DNA of 64,000 nt from Hyphomicrobiales bacterium (GTDB lineage: Bacteria; Pseudomonadota; Alphaproteobacteria; Rhizobiales; Rhizobiaceae): positions 110,132 through 174,131 of the forward strand of contig JAJFHU010000038.1 in assembly GCA_021775455.1 (NCBI GenBank), given 5' to 3'. The notes under the pieces were generated by a model, which did not search any database, was not told where the DNA came from, and worked only from the letters and a program-made list of their open reading frames with translations. Shown piece by piece: positions 47,180 to 55,748 of this stretch. A program made the position numbers and the translations under genes. How positions within the stretch are numbered: the first letter of the stretch is position 1; each line of letters begins with the position of its first letter.

Positions 47180-47785
47180 ATGTTTCACTCAAACTTCCAT
47201 AATTCAGCAGGTACAGTTCGGCTGCTGATGGCAACCACATTTGCCATTCTGCTATTTATGCAGCCTCAAGATGGATGGGGCGATGACGATAAAGCCGCTT
47301 TGGACATGTTGATCACTGAGAACGGCCGGATGCAATTCTATTCAAAACTCGATCATGCGCAGAAGGAATTGATGCACCACCAAACAAGTACAATACTTGC
47401 CACGTATGGAAACTATAATTCTTACAAGACAGAAGATGCGGGTGCGAATGCTTTTGGTAATGACCTAATGCGCTTAAGAAACCGGATTGGTGGAGACTGG
47501 CCGCAAGCATTGACCGCCTTCCGGCGAGGGATTTCACGAGATGCTTCTTTGTCTGATAATGATACTGCAATGGCAAATGACGCGATCGAGCATATGACCG
47601 AAATGTTGGCTGCCGGTACTGAGATCGTTAAACTTTGCGAAGCAGGTAAGGCATATGAGGCAAGTCTTGTTTACCGAGACAAGTCAATGCCACTGAATGC
47701 CCGGATTACGCGTGCGCTGTATACACTAACAGCCGCTGCGCGCGACCGGTTCAACAAGGTGGCTTTTCAGGCGAAGTACAAATGA
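47180..47785 (+). CDS. Exported helical protein of unknown function
   Basis: About 201 residues with an N-terminal signal-anchor (LLMATTFAILLFM) and then long amphipathic helices. GGGGAGG precedes ATG 47180 by eight bases. The mature part is rich in Glu/Lys/Gln and lacks cysteine except one; it resembles four-helix sensor-type periplasmic domains in composition only. No family recognised. Confidence 0.6.
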   Translation: MFHSNFHNSAGTVRLLMATTFAILLFMQPQDGWGDDDKAALDMLITENGRMQFYSKLDHAQKELMHHQTSTILATYGNYNSYKTEDAGANAFGNDLMRLRNRIGGDWPQALTAFRRGISRDASLSDNDTAMANDAIEHMTEMLAAGTEIVKLCEAGKAYEASLVYRDKSMPLNARITRALYTLTAAARDRFNKVAFQAKYK

Positions 47786-47946
47786 TTTTTGACTGAGTGG
47801 TGAACTTCCCCACCTGATTGGGAGCCGATTAAGATTCCCAAATTTCTCGAGTTCGGCACATGCCAGAAGCGGGCATTTGTGATTCCGGATCGAGTGTGGT
47901 CAAATAGCTGCACGCGTTTGTGGGTTCTTTGACTTCGGGCCTAAAT

Positions 47947-48849
47947 ATGTACTCAAGAACCGCTTTCATCCATGCAACTACTGCACTGATCATATCTTTC
48001 GCAAATCCAAGTGCTTTCGCGGCTACCATTCAAGATGCAGCAATTGCTGGCGATGTATCTCAGGTAGAGAAGATGTTAGATGAAGGAGTGGATGCGGAAA
48101 GAGTGATAAGCGCACTCTATTTTGCATCTCAAAGGGGCCATCTTAACGTTGTGAAGCTGCTTGTTGATCGCGGATTCGACGTTAATGGCCTTACTACTGA
48201 GGGCAGCGCTCTTCAAACCGCTTCAAGGCGCGGACATATAGAGATTGTTGAGTTTCTGCTGGACAGTGGCGCCGATCCAAATTTGCCTGGTGGCGAAGAC
48301 CTCTGGCGACCGTTGCATGAAGCAGCCTATGGCGGACGTGTGGGAGTCGCAAGGCTACTACTTGATCGCGGCGCTGATGTGAATGCGCGTGCCCAGTTTA
48401 GGAATGATGAGCCGGCCATCCATTTTGCAGTTCAGCGGGGGAAATTTGAAGTTGCGGACCTTCTTCGAGAATATGGTGCAGCAGCCAATCCAGTGGAGCC
48501 TATTGCAGATGAATTAGCTGATGCTAATCTTGAGATCGGTCGCGTGAGAGCTGCTGCCTGCACCCCCTGTCATACACTGACGCCTGGCACAACTGGCGAA
48601 CGTGGTCCAACACTTTGGAATATCGTTGGGCGCAAGAAAGCAACGATGCCGGATTTTCCATATACACCAGCAATGGCTTCACAAACGGGGGTGTGGGATT
48701 ATGAAGAGCTGAACAAATTTATCGCAGATGTGCCAGGCTATGTACCGGGGACACAGATGTGGGAAGGGTCGGAACCAGATTGGGTTACACGGGCAGCTCT
48801 GATTGCCTATTTGAGAACTCTGTCAGATAATCCGGCTGATCTGCCGTAA
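47947..48849 (+). CDS. Ankyrin-repeat protein fused to a cytochrome c domain
   Basis: About 300 residues starting at ATG 47947 with a signal peptide (cleavage near AFA). Four to five ankyrin repeats occupy residues about 35-185 (ALYFASQRGHLNVVKLLVDRG; ALQTASRRGHIEIVEFLLDSGADPN; PLHEAAYGGRVGVARLLLDRGADVN). They are followed by a class I cytochrome c domain with CTPCH (about residue 205) and the distal-methionine candidate near VPGTQMWEG. The protein would be periplasmic with one haem. Fusions of ankyrin repeats to cytochrome c are uncommon; the partner recognised by the ankyrin part is unknown. Confidence 0.85.
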   Translation: MYSRTAFIHATTALIISFANPSAFAATIQDAAIAGDVSQVEKMLDEGVDAERVISALYFASQRGHLNVVKLLVDRGFDVNGLTTEGSALQTASRRGHIEIVEFLLDSGADPNLPGGEDLWRPLHEAAYGGRVGVARLLLDRGADVNARAQFRNDEPAIHFAVQRGKFEVADLLREYGAAANPVEPIADELADANLEIGRVRAAACTPCHTLTPGTTGERGPTLWNIVGRKKATMPDFPYTPAMASQTGVWDYEELNKFIADVPGYVPGTQMWEGSEPDWVTRAALIAYLRTLSDNPADLP

Positions 48850-49008
48850 TGTCTCTTTAGGGTCATCATTGACGAGAGCAATCCATTCGAGTTGTTTCGA
48901 TTGCGACAATGCCATTTTGGTAAAAATGGGCTCCAAGCCGTCATCGACTTTCCCCTTCCCCTCTCCCTCAATTTCCGTATAGTAACCCCAAGACGTGAAT
49001 CGTTCGGG

Positions 49009-49067
49009 TCCCGGAGTGTAGTAACCTCACCGGGAGCGGCTTAGACATCAGCCGCAAAGGTGCTTCC
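49009..49067. ncRNA. Possible structured small RNA (two hairpins)
   Basis: Between the ankyrin gene and the XRE gene, two hairpins lie side by side: TCCCGG-(a)-GTG with CACCGGGA (49009-49018 with 49028-49035) and GCGGCT-TAGACATC-AGCCGC (49036-49055), followed by AAAGGTGCTTCCC. The compact double stem in an otherwise empty 260-base gap suggests an RNA element. The coding strand of the RNA and its family are unknown to me. Confidence 0.35.
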
Positions 49068-49109
49068 CTGACTATTCGTTACTATCTGTAGCAATTGCCG
49101 CGAATACAC

Positions 49110-49313
49110 TCACTCAAACAACTCCCCCACCTTCACATCAAGCGCTACCGCTATTCGGATGATGACCTTGACCGTGGGGTTGCGCGAACCAGATTCTATA
49201 CCGCTCACATAGGTCGGGTGCAGCTTCGCACGCTCGGCGAATTCCTCTTGCGAGAACCCTCGTTCCTTGCGCCAATGGCGAACGTTTTTCCCGAATTGCT
49301 GTTCTGGTGTCAT
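49110..49313 (-). CDS. Small XRE-type DNA-binding protein
   Basis: A 67-residue helix-turn-helix protein (VRHWRKERGFSQEEFAER and PTYVSGIESGSRNPTVKV) that is almost entirely the DNA-binding domain. Such proteins act as repressors or antitoxin-like regulators; no partner gene is next to it. Confidence 0.82.
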   Translation of the reverse strand: MTPEQQFGKNVRHWRKERGFSQEEFAERAKLHPTYVSGIESGSRNPTVKVIIRIAVALDVKVGELFE

Positions 49314-49407
49314 GCCCCTACGGACATTGAACCAGAAAAAATCACCATAGACTATGAGTAATATTTCAGTTAAACTGCTCTAGTGAAAAATGTGTGTGGA
49401 TTCTAGA

Positions 49408-49677
49408 ATGCAAAACTATCATTTCGGACAAGACCTGCTGGATACATACCAGTCCATGTCGCCATTTGTGCAGGCGTTGTGGGCGCTGATGCTGCCGGGG
49501 TTGATTTGTGCCCTGTTCGCCATTTGGCTGAACTACCAGCTGCGATTGAAACAATGCGAGCCGCTGCATCCCTTCGAAATACCGGAGGAAGATATCGGCC
49601 GCATCATCGCCTACCGCCCACCGGTTGAGGCAATGGATGCGCCAACGCTGATGGCAGTAGCGCGGCGGGAGGAATAA
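49408..49677 (+). CDS. Small single-helix membrane protein
   Basis: A 89-residue frame from ATG 49408 with one transmembrane helix (ALWALMLPGLICALFAIWL, about residues 24-42) and a cytoplasmic tail. No family recognised. It lies divergent from the small XRE gene. Confidence 0.5.
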   Translation: MQNYHFGQDLLDTYQSMSPFVQALWALMLPGLICALFAIWLNYQLRLKQCEPLHPFEIPEEDIGRIIAYRPPVEAMDAPTLMAVARREE

Positions 49678-50063
49678 CATCGTTACGTCATTCCTATGCT
49701 TGTCACAGGAATCCATTCCTCTTTCCTCTCCACCCATTGACACTCTCATTATTTGGAGAACTCGCGGGAATGAACCTCTGTGATTGGAGCCGGACAAGCA
49801 AACTATTGAGAATTGTTTGCCCGGCGGAACCACAGAGGTGACGGGGGGGAGATGGTGCATGGGTAAAAGAGTTCACTGCGTGGCAGGACAAGGTTTTGAA
49901 ATCCTTTAAAACCGCCAGTCCGCGAACGGACGCCCGCCGGATGGCGAGCAAGGCCAAACAAGACTCGAGTGAACACTTACGGCTGGCACAACGCGCAATA
50001 TCAGGATAAGAACTGCGTGAACATGCCCGCTGGGGAAATTGGCTGATAACGGGAGAGTTGTGC
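49678..50063. other. Intergenic region with a long imperfect hairpin
   Basis: No convincing gene in 386 bases. At 49774-49839 ACCTCTGTG pairs with CACAGAGGT and, inside it, CCGG/CCGG and GCAAAC/GTTTGC pair, giving a long hairpin. Its role is unknown; it may be a decayed palindromic repeat or an RNA structure. Confidence 0.4.
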
Positions 50064-50702
50064 GTGTCTCTGAACAATGAAAAATCTGAGGCTTTCTTCG
50101 CCGGACAGCGTATCAATCTTGATATTGGATTTAGGTGCACGCTGGAATGTCCGGGTTGCAGTCGTCAAAGGGCATTCAAGGACATACGCCCAATTCCTGG
50201 CCATGACATGACGGTGGACGAATTTCGAAAAATCATTGGGCATTTTTCCAGAATAACGATGTGCGGGCAAATCTCTGATCCGATATTCAATCCCAACCTT
50301 CTCCAGTTCATCAAGATGTCAAAGGAAGCAAATGTTACATTGGGCATTCACAGCGCCGCTTCGCAAAAGTCCATGAAATGGTATGAAGAGGCGTTTGACA
50401 GTTTTGGTGAAGGCTACTGGACTTTTGGAATTGATGGCCTGCCGAAAGACAGCCACAAGTACCGGATTAATCAGGATGGTGTTAAACTGTTTGAAGTAGC
50501 AAAATTGTGTTCTGCAAAGGGTATAAAGACGAACTGGCAGTTCATCGTATTCCGGTACAATGAAAATGATATTGAAGAAGCCAGGCAGATGGCATCAGAT
50601 CACAACATCAGTTTTGAACTGATGAAAAGCAGCAGGTTTGGTACTGCTGAGGATCAGTTGAAATACAAACCCGTTAATCCAGAATATTACATAAGCCGGT
50701 GA
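50064..50702 (+). CDS. Radical SAM protein lacking its C-terminal Cys-rich part
   Basis: A 212-residue radical SAM core: the cluster motif CTLECPGC (CX3CX2C) is near residue 27, with LDIGFRC before it. Start set at GTG 50064, six bases after GGGAGAG; the ATG-like TTG at 50058 has no spacing. The expected auxiliary-cluster (SPASM-type) region lies in a second frame that starts at the TGATG junction, so the protein is split. It may modify a peptide or a tRNA; the substrate is unknown. Confidence 0.75.
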   Translation: MSLNNEKSEAFFAGQRINLDIGFRCTLECPGCSRQRAFKDIRPIPGHDMTVDEFRKIIGHFSRITMCGQISDPIFNPNLLQFIKMSKEANVTLGIHSAASQKSMKWYEEAFDSFGEGYWTFGIDGLPKDSHKYRINQDGVKLFEVAKLCSAKGIKTNWQFIVFRYNENDIEEARQMASDHNISFELMKSSRFGTAEDQLKYKPVNPEYYISR

Positions 50703-51010
50703 TGAAAATGGAAAAGAATGATCGTTGGTTTCCTCATTGTATCCACCTTGGAAAAGAAAAAGGATACAGCGCCAGTGGCCATATATTGCCATGCTGCTGG
50801 GCCGATACGCCGGATCCGGGGTTTGCTCCCCTAATAAAAGAGAAGCTGAAAATTGCAAACAATGCTACAATTACAGACATATTTCAGTCTGAGGAATGGC
50901 AGGAATTTATCCATAAATTAACGGCTGAACCTGACAAAGCACCTGCCACCTGCTGGAAGTATTGCGGCAACGGCAAAAAATTCCGGATCAAGGAAATTCT
51001 GGATACATAG
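50702..51010 (+). CDS. SPASM/auxiliary-cluster half of the radical SAM protein
   Basis: About 102 residues starting at ATG 50702, which shares one base with the preceding TGA. Cysteines in HCIH, LPCCWAD and CWKYC are arranged like an auxiliary iron-sulfur-cluster domain that completes radical SAM proteins. The frame differs from the upstream gene, so this is either a frameshift break or a two-part enzyme with coupled translation. Confidence 0.65.
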   Translation: MKMEKNDRWFPHCIHLGKEKGYSASGHILPCCWADTPDPGFAPLIKEKLKIANNATITDIFQSEEWQEFIHKLTAEPDKAPATCWKYCGNGKKFRIKEILDT

Positions 51011-51081
51011 TATTTGCCATGCAAGCGTCCAGCGTAGCGCTCATCCGGCATGTACGATTGACCCATGTGGGGAGCTACTAA

Positions 51082-51852
51082 ATGGCAAAAGAGTTATGGC
51101 ACGAGGGCAGAACCGCCATTGTCACAGGTGGGACCGCAGGCATCGGACTTGAGATTGCCAGGACATTGGCAAGCCGGGGTGCGCAGGTTGCCATTGCAGG
51201 TCGTCAATCTCCAGAGAAGTACGCGCATTTAAAGCAAGAAGGTTTTCTGATTGGTCAACTTGATGTCTGCGAACCGGAATCGATTAAACAGTTTGGCAAC
51301 CAGGTCAGTAAAGATTTGGGAACGCCCGAAATTCTTGTAAATTCAGCTGGCATTACAATTCACCAGGAAGTGTGCGGCCATAGTGACGAAGACTGGAACT
51401 CTGTCATTGAAACCAATCTCAACGGACCGTTTCGCATGATACGCGCCTGTCTGCCGGACATGATGGCCGCAGGGTGGGGAAGAATCGTCAACATCGCCTC
51501 AACTGCGGCGACGACAGCTGAATCAACACACCCTGCTTATTGTGCGTCAAAGGCCGGACTTGTCGGCCTTACACGGGCCGTTGCACTTGAAGGAGCACCT
51601 CGCGGGGTCACCTGCACATCTGTCAGTCCCACCTGGGTGGAAACTGAGATGCTTCGAAGCAGCATGGGAAAAATGGCCAAACGCTCGGGCCGAAGTGCAG
51701 CAGAGGAAAGCCAGGCCGTCGCGTCAGCCAATCCGCAAAATCGACTGGTACAACCAGTTGAAATTGCTGAATTGGTTTCGTTTCTCTGTTCGGATTTGTC
51801 ACCCGCCTTGACGAAGGAAGATATTCAGGTGAATGCAGGTGCACTGTGGTAA
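51082..51852 (+). CDS. Short-chain dehydrogenase/reductase
   Basis: A 256-residue SDR with the cofactor motif TGGTAGIGLEIA (residues about 16-27), NSAGI (about 87-91), catalytic Ser in NIASTAA and the YxxxK pair in YCASKAG (about 154-160). It reduces or oxidises an alcohol/ketone with NAD(P); the substrate is unknown. GGGGAG precedes the ATG. Confidence 0.88.
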   Translation: MAKELWHEGRTAIVTGGTAGIGLEIARTLASRGAQVAIAGRQSPEKYAHLKQEGFLIGQLDVCEPESIKQFGNQVSKDLGTPEILVNSAGITIHQEVCGHSDEDWNSVIETNLNGPFRMIRACLPDMMAAGWGRIVNIASTAATTAESTHPAYCASKAGLVGLTRAVALEGAPRGVTCTSVSPTWVETEMLRSSMGKMAKRSGRSAAEESQAVASANPQNRLVQPVEIAELVSFLCSDLSPALTKEDIQVNAGALW

Positions 51853-51886
51853 TTCGCCTGAACAGTAATGCTCGCAATTTATTAGT

Positions 51887-52492
51887 TCAAAGCACGAGTG
51901 TAGTTGGCCGCATCGCTTCCAGTTCCGGAAACTTGTTCTTCAGCGCATCCAGTCGGGAAACGCTGCGCAACCACTCGTAATATAGCGCTTTCACCGAGCT
52001 GATTTCCACACCGGCATCTTGCATTCGTCGAATGCCTGTTTCCTCGTCCGCATCCATGCTGGCAACCGCATCCTGTAAGGTTACAACCTTGTATCCTTCG
52101 TCAAGCAATCCAATTGCTGATTGCGCCACACACACATCGGTTTCCATGCCAACGCATATGGCCGTTTTACGACCGGTCGCCGCAATTGCGGAAAATATTT
52201 CCGGATTTCCAACCACACCAAAAAAGTTCTTGTCGTGGATTTTGGTATCCTTCGGCAAGGCTTGCCTGATCGTATCGTTGAGATCGCCTGTGTTCGCAAT
52301 GTCTTCACCCATTGCAATAATGGGCACATCAAGGTGGGAAGCGACTTGCAACAGCCAGGCAACATTTTCGACCAACCGTTGGGATTTCGCACGGTCATAC
52401 TTGCTTAGGAAATAATCCTGTATGTCGATCACCAGCAGAACACTATCGTCTACATTAACCAGTGTCGTTTGCTTGCGCGAAGAATGACCCAT
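51887..52492 (-). CDS. Isochorismatase-family cysteine hydrolase
   Basis: A 201-residue hydrolase with the catalytic Asp in LLVIDIQDYF (about residues 20-29) and the nucleophile Cys in METDVCVAQSAI (about 120-131), as in nicotinamidase/YcaC-like enzymes. Start at ATG 52492-52490 with AGGAG eight bases before. This ATG overlaps the start of the divergent DUF2177 gene in the palindrome CATG. Confidence 0.85.
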   Translation of the reverse strand: MGHSSRKQTTLVNVDDSVLLVIDIQDYFLSKYDRAKSQRLVENVAWLLQVASHLDVPIIAMGEDIANTGDLNDTIRQALPKDTKIHDKNFFGVVGNPEIFSAIAATGRKTAICVGMETDVCVAQSAIGLLDEGYKVVTLQDAVASMDADEETGIRRMQDAGVEISSVKALYYEWLRSVSRLDALKNKFPELEAMRPTTLVL

Positions 52493-52802
52493 GACAAACA
52501 CTCCTGTTAAAACCAATACTAACCAGATTATCCCGAAACTGTCTGCAGCGGGATTTTATGCTATCTACGTAATCGGAATTCTGTACTTTGCGGTAAATCC
52601 GGCAATGCGGGACGGGTTGGCAGTGACGGCGATTTTAAACGGTGCCCTGTTCGGGTTCTTCGCCTATGCAACCTATGACATGACAAACTATGCAACATTG
52701 CGAATCTGGTCATTTGCGGTAACCATCGTGGAGGTTTCCTGGGGAACCGCTCTTACAGCCGTATCGGCTTACGCAGGCTTTGGGATAAGCAGGCTATTGT
52801 AA
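52491..52802 (+). CDS. DUF2177-like membrane protein, probably N-terminally short
   Basis: A 103-residue protein with about three hydrophobic helices; FAYATYDMTNYATLRIW and EVSWGTALTAVSAY are the DUF2177 signatures. Typical members have about 135 residues with another helix in front (ending in a DxxWLG motif), which is absent here, so the gene may have lost its 5' end, replaced by a hydrophilic start overlapping the divergent neighbour. No clear ribosome site. Confidence 0.7.
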   Translation: MTNTPVKTNTNQIIPKLSAAGFYAIYVIGILYFAVNPAMRDGLAVTAILNGALFGFFAYATYDMTNYATLRIWSFAVTIVEVSWGTALTAVSAYAGFGISRLL

Positions 52803-52847
52803 CGCTACCAGACCAGATTGCCTGCATGAGTCGACAGTCCAAAACCG

Positions 52848-54095
52848 CTAGTTCACTGAGAGTTTCTTGGCGAGATAATTTTGCAGATGGTCAGCAACAA
52901 TGCCGGAATCAAGATCAGCCCCGTCCATCAAAGTAGACTTGCGGGTACGCAAATAAGGCATTCCCAGTACATACAGTCCGGACGGCTCCATTATACCACC
53001 GTCATGTACCAGACGTCCGCGTGCATCGAAAGCTGGTGCCTTGAGCCAGGATAAATCAGCATGATAACCAGTCGCCCAGATTACCGTCTTGATTTGACCA
53101 TCTGCCAAATTCAACTCAAGGCGGCGGTGCTCGGAAACCCGCGTATCTTCAAAGCGATGTGATGCTTCCACTTCTCCGTCCATGCCATTTTCCGTTGCCC
53201 ACTCGTCAATCGTGTTGAGCAGGCGCTTCATTTTCAAGTCCGCAAGTGCGCAAACATTCACCAGCGAGCCGGAAAACATCAGCTTGTTGCCATTTACACC
53301 AGCGACACGGCCAGCAATTTCGACACCCTTGTCTGTCAACGCATTGAGATCAAGCATGGACTTGTCCGGAAAACCTGCCAACTGCAAAGATGGAACCCGC
53401 CGTGCACGACGGATATCATCAACCTCATCGTAGGGCATGCCAAGAATGCCTGCGACATCCATCCACCACTTGATATCACGCCCACGATAGATGCGCGGCA
53501 CGCGCACATGTTCACCAACTGCCAATATTACCTGACGACCTGAGGCCTGAATTTCTGATGCGAGCTGGACTCCGGTCGCTGACGCACCAACAACAAGCAC
53601 TCCACCTTCGGCAAGTTGGCCAGGGTTGCGATAATACATCGGCGAGGTCATCTCGATATCATCAGGGAAGTCCTGCGCTATCTTAGGCACCGCTGGAATG
53701 TTGCAATGCCCCGATGCAATCACCACACTCTTGCCGTGCCAATCACCTTGATCTGTTGAGATTAGATAGCCGCTACCATTTGGCGTAACGGCGGTAACCG
53801 TAGTATTGGTTTCCACTGGTGCTGAGAAGCGTTCTGCATAGGTATCAAGAAACCGTAAAACTTCTGGCATATCCATGTAGCCGTCTGGATTATCGCCTTC
53901 ATACGAATAATCAGGCAGGCGGCTCAACCAGTTTGGTGTAAGCAATGTCAGCGAGTCCCATCGCTCAGTTCGCCAGGAGTTTGCCACCTCTCCGCGCTCC
54001 AGCAGGACATGATCAATGGACCTCCGGGCAAGTTGCCGACTCATCGCCAAGCCGCAGTGGCCCGCGCCAATTATGACGGTATCCGTCTTATTCAC
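52848..54095 (-). CDS. FAD/NAD(P)-dependent monooxygenase-like flavoprotein
   Basis: A 415-residue flavoprotein with FAD motif IIGAGHCGLAMSRQL (residues 8-22) and a second dinucleotide motif VVGASATGVQLASEI (about 168-182), as in flavin-containing monooxygenases and related Trk-type putative oxidoreductases. The ATGYHADLSWL segment near residue 343 is typical. Substrate unknown. It is 29 bases upstream, on the same strand, of nothing co-transcribed except possibly OsmC before it. Confidence 0.82.
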   Translation of the reverse strand: MNKTDTVIIGAGHCGLAMSRQLARRSIDHVLLERGEVANSWRTERWDSLTLLTPNWLSRLPDYSYEGDNPDGYMDMPEVLRFLDTYAERFSAPVETNTTVTAVTPNGSGYLISTDQGDWHGKSVVIASGHCNIPAVPKIAQDFPDDIEMTSPMYYRNPGQLAEGGVLVVGASATGVQLASEIQASGRQVILAVGEHVRVPRIYRGRDIKWWMDVAGILGMPYDEVDDIRRARRVPSLQLAGFPDKSMLDLNALTDKGVEIAGRVAGVNGNKLMFSGSLVNVCALADLKMKRLLNTIDEWATENGMDGEVEASHRFEDTRVSEHRRLELNLADGQIKTVIWATGYHADLSWLKAPAFDARGRLVHDGGIMEPSGLYVLGMPYLRTRKSTLMDGADLDSGIVADHLQNYLAKKLSVN

Positions 54096-54124
54096 TGGAT
54101 TAACCGCTTTGTCTGCCTAAGCCA

Positions 54125-54685
54125 TCAGGCCTTCTTCACCGAAACTTCGACATTGGTGGGATTGGTGATGCAATCAAAAACCGCTGAGCGTTTTTGTGAC
54201 TGCGCTACAAGAGCCTTGATATCATCCTCGCTGGCATCTGCATCCACATCAAAGGAAACGCGGATGGTACCGAAGCCGTTGCGAACTTCATCATCAATGC
54301 CAAGAATACCGGCCAAATCCATGTCTCCCTCGACAGTAGCCTTGACCGAATTTAACTGAATTCCTCTATGTTGCGCTACGGAGGCAACGCCACCCATAAG
54401 ACAACTTGCAAGCCCGGTAAGCGCAATTTCTGCAGGTGTAGGCGCATTGTCTTCCGCCGCAAAGGCTTCCGGATGATCCGCCTCAATTGAAAAGGATTTA
54501 CCGCGATCCTGCTCATCACCAAGCCCGTAAAAGCTCGTGATTGTAGATTTGCTATGAGTCCCATTCACCCATTCACAACTTGATCGCCATTTGAACTGAG
54601 CAGCTTCCGGTGCAGATTCAAGCGCTTCACGTGCTCCCAGCAGATGTTCTACATTCACACCATTATTGACTTGTGTATCGGACAT
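54125..54685 (-). CDS. OsmC-family protein
   Basis: A 186-residue OsmC/Ohr-fold protein. PTPAEIALTGLASCLMGGVAS (about residues 80-100) holds the first reactive cysteine, and the second appears in AVFDCITNPTNVEV near residue 168. Such proteins reduce organic hydroperoxides with thiols. GGAGG lies eight bases before ATG 54685-54683. It precedes the FMO-like gene by 29 bases, so the two may be one transcript. Confidence 0.86.
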   Translation of the reverse strand: MSDTQVNNGVNVEHLLGAREALESAPEAAQFKWRSSCEWVNGTHSKSTITSFYGLGDEQDRGKSFSIEADHPEAFAAEDNAPTPAEIALTGLASCLMGGVASVAQHRGIQLNSVKATVEGDMDLAGILGIDDEVRNGFGTIRVSFDVDADASEDDIKALVAQSQKRSAVFDCITNPTNVEVSVKKA

Positions 54686-54833
54686 TTTAGAGGCCTCCCA
54701 TTCGGCAATCGACAACTAACCCGTAGTTTGTGGTCAGCCGGTGGCCACCAACCCTACTTGATCAGTGAAAGATTGTCCGCTTGTCGGTTCTTCTTGTCAA
54801 GACTTACTCTTATTCGGGATATTTGAACCAAAT

Positions 54834-55736
54834 TCAGTTGTGAAGTGCAGTCCTTGCTTCGGACAGACCATCTGAGTCCACCAACGAAACACAAACACTG
54901 TTGAGTGAACGTGGTTTGTCGTACGTCCAGGGCCGACCGCGATGAATTGTTGACCGTTCGTCCCAGATAAGCACATCACCAACATTCCATTTGTGAAGAT
55001 AGGTAAACTGCGACTGGGTGCAGAATTCCGTGAGTTCTTCAATCAAAGCCTCACCAGCAACGGTTTCAAGCCCTTCAACCTCAAATACATGAGAGGCAAT
55101 ATAAAGCGCTTCCCTTTGATTAACGGGGTTTGTCCAGACAGCAGGCCAACGTTGCGGCGGCCATTTGTTGAAGATTGAAGCCTTGGCAAGTTCCTTCGAA
55201 ATTTTCTCCCGAGAGCGCTGAAAATTGTGCTTCAGTATTCTTCCCCGAATTCGGGATTTCAGGCTTTCAGGCATTTCCTCCCAAGCTGCACGGGTTGATG
55301 CAAACTCGGTTTCACCGCCGGTTTCAGTCACTACCTTTGCTGTCAAGATATTGCACAAGGCAGGCGTGGGCATGAATGTTGAATCGGTGTGCCAAAGTTG
55401 ATTGGCTTTCAGGTTCAACGTGCGCAGGTCCAGTTCGTCAGATACACCGCCATCAGCAGTCTCATTGGTTAGCGGCGAAACAGGTACCTTCTCACCGCGT
55501 TTTCGTGTCTCGGGCGCACGATCCTCGATAGGCCCAAACATCCTGGCCAGACGAAGGTGGCATTCCTCTGCAAGGTTCTGGTCGCGAAACAGAAGCAGCG
55601 AATGATCTTCAAACAATGCACGAACTGCAGGATATTCAAGGTTTTCATCCAGCATGGAGAGATCAACTTTTTGCACTTCAACGCCAAATGAGGCGGAAAG
55701 CGGAGTTGTTACAAATTTTACAGAACCAACAGCCAT
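54834..55736 (-). CDS. TauD/TfdA-family Fe(II)/2-oxoglutarate dioxygenase
   Basis: A 300-residue dioxygenase with the iron ligands HTD in LWHTDSTFMP (about residues 114-123), the distal His and 2-oxoglutarate Arg in HRGRPWTYDKPRSL (about 265-278). TauD relatives hydroxylate or demethylate small acids, taurine, carnitine or N-methyl compounds. It lies 12 bases downstream of the second MttB-like gene, so it is likely to act on the same methylated substrate. Regulated with it by the TetR protein; inference. Confidence 0.87.
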   Translation of the reverse strand: MAVGSVKFVTTPLSASFGVEVQKVDLSMLDENLEYPAVRALFEDHSLLLFRDQNLAEECHLRLARMFGPIEDRAPETRKRGEKVPVSPLTNETADGGVSDELDLRTLNLKANQLWHTDSTFMPTPALCNILTAKVVTETGGETEFASTRAAWEEMPESLKSRIRGRILKHNFQRSREKISKELAKASIFNKWPPQRWPAVWTNPVNQREALYIASHVFEVEGLETVAGEALIEELTEFCTQSQFTYLHKWNVGDVLIWDERSTIHRGRPWTYDKPRSLNSVCVSLVDSDGLSEARTALHN

Positions 55737-55748
55737 AACGTTTGATAC

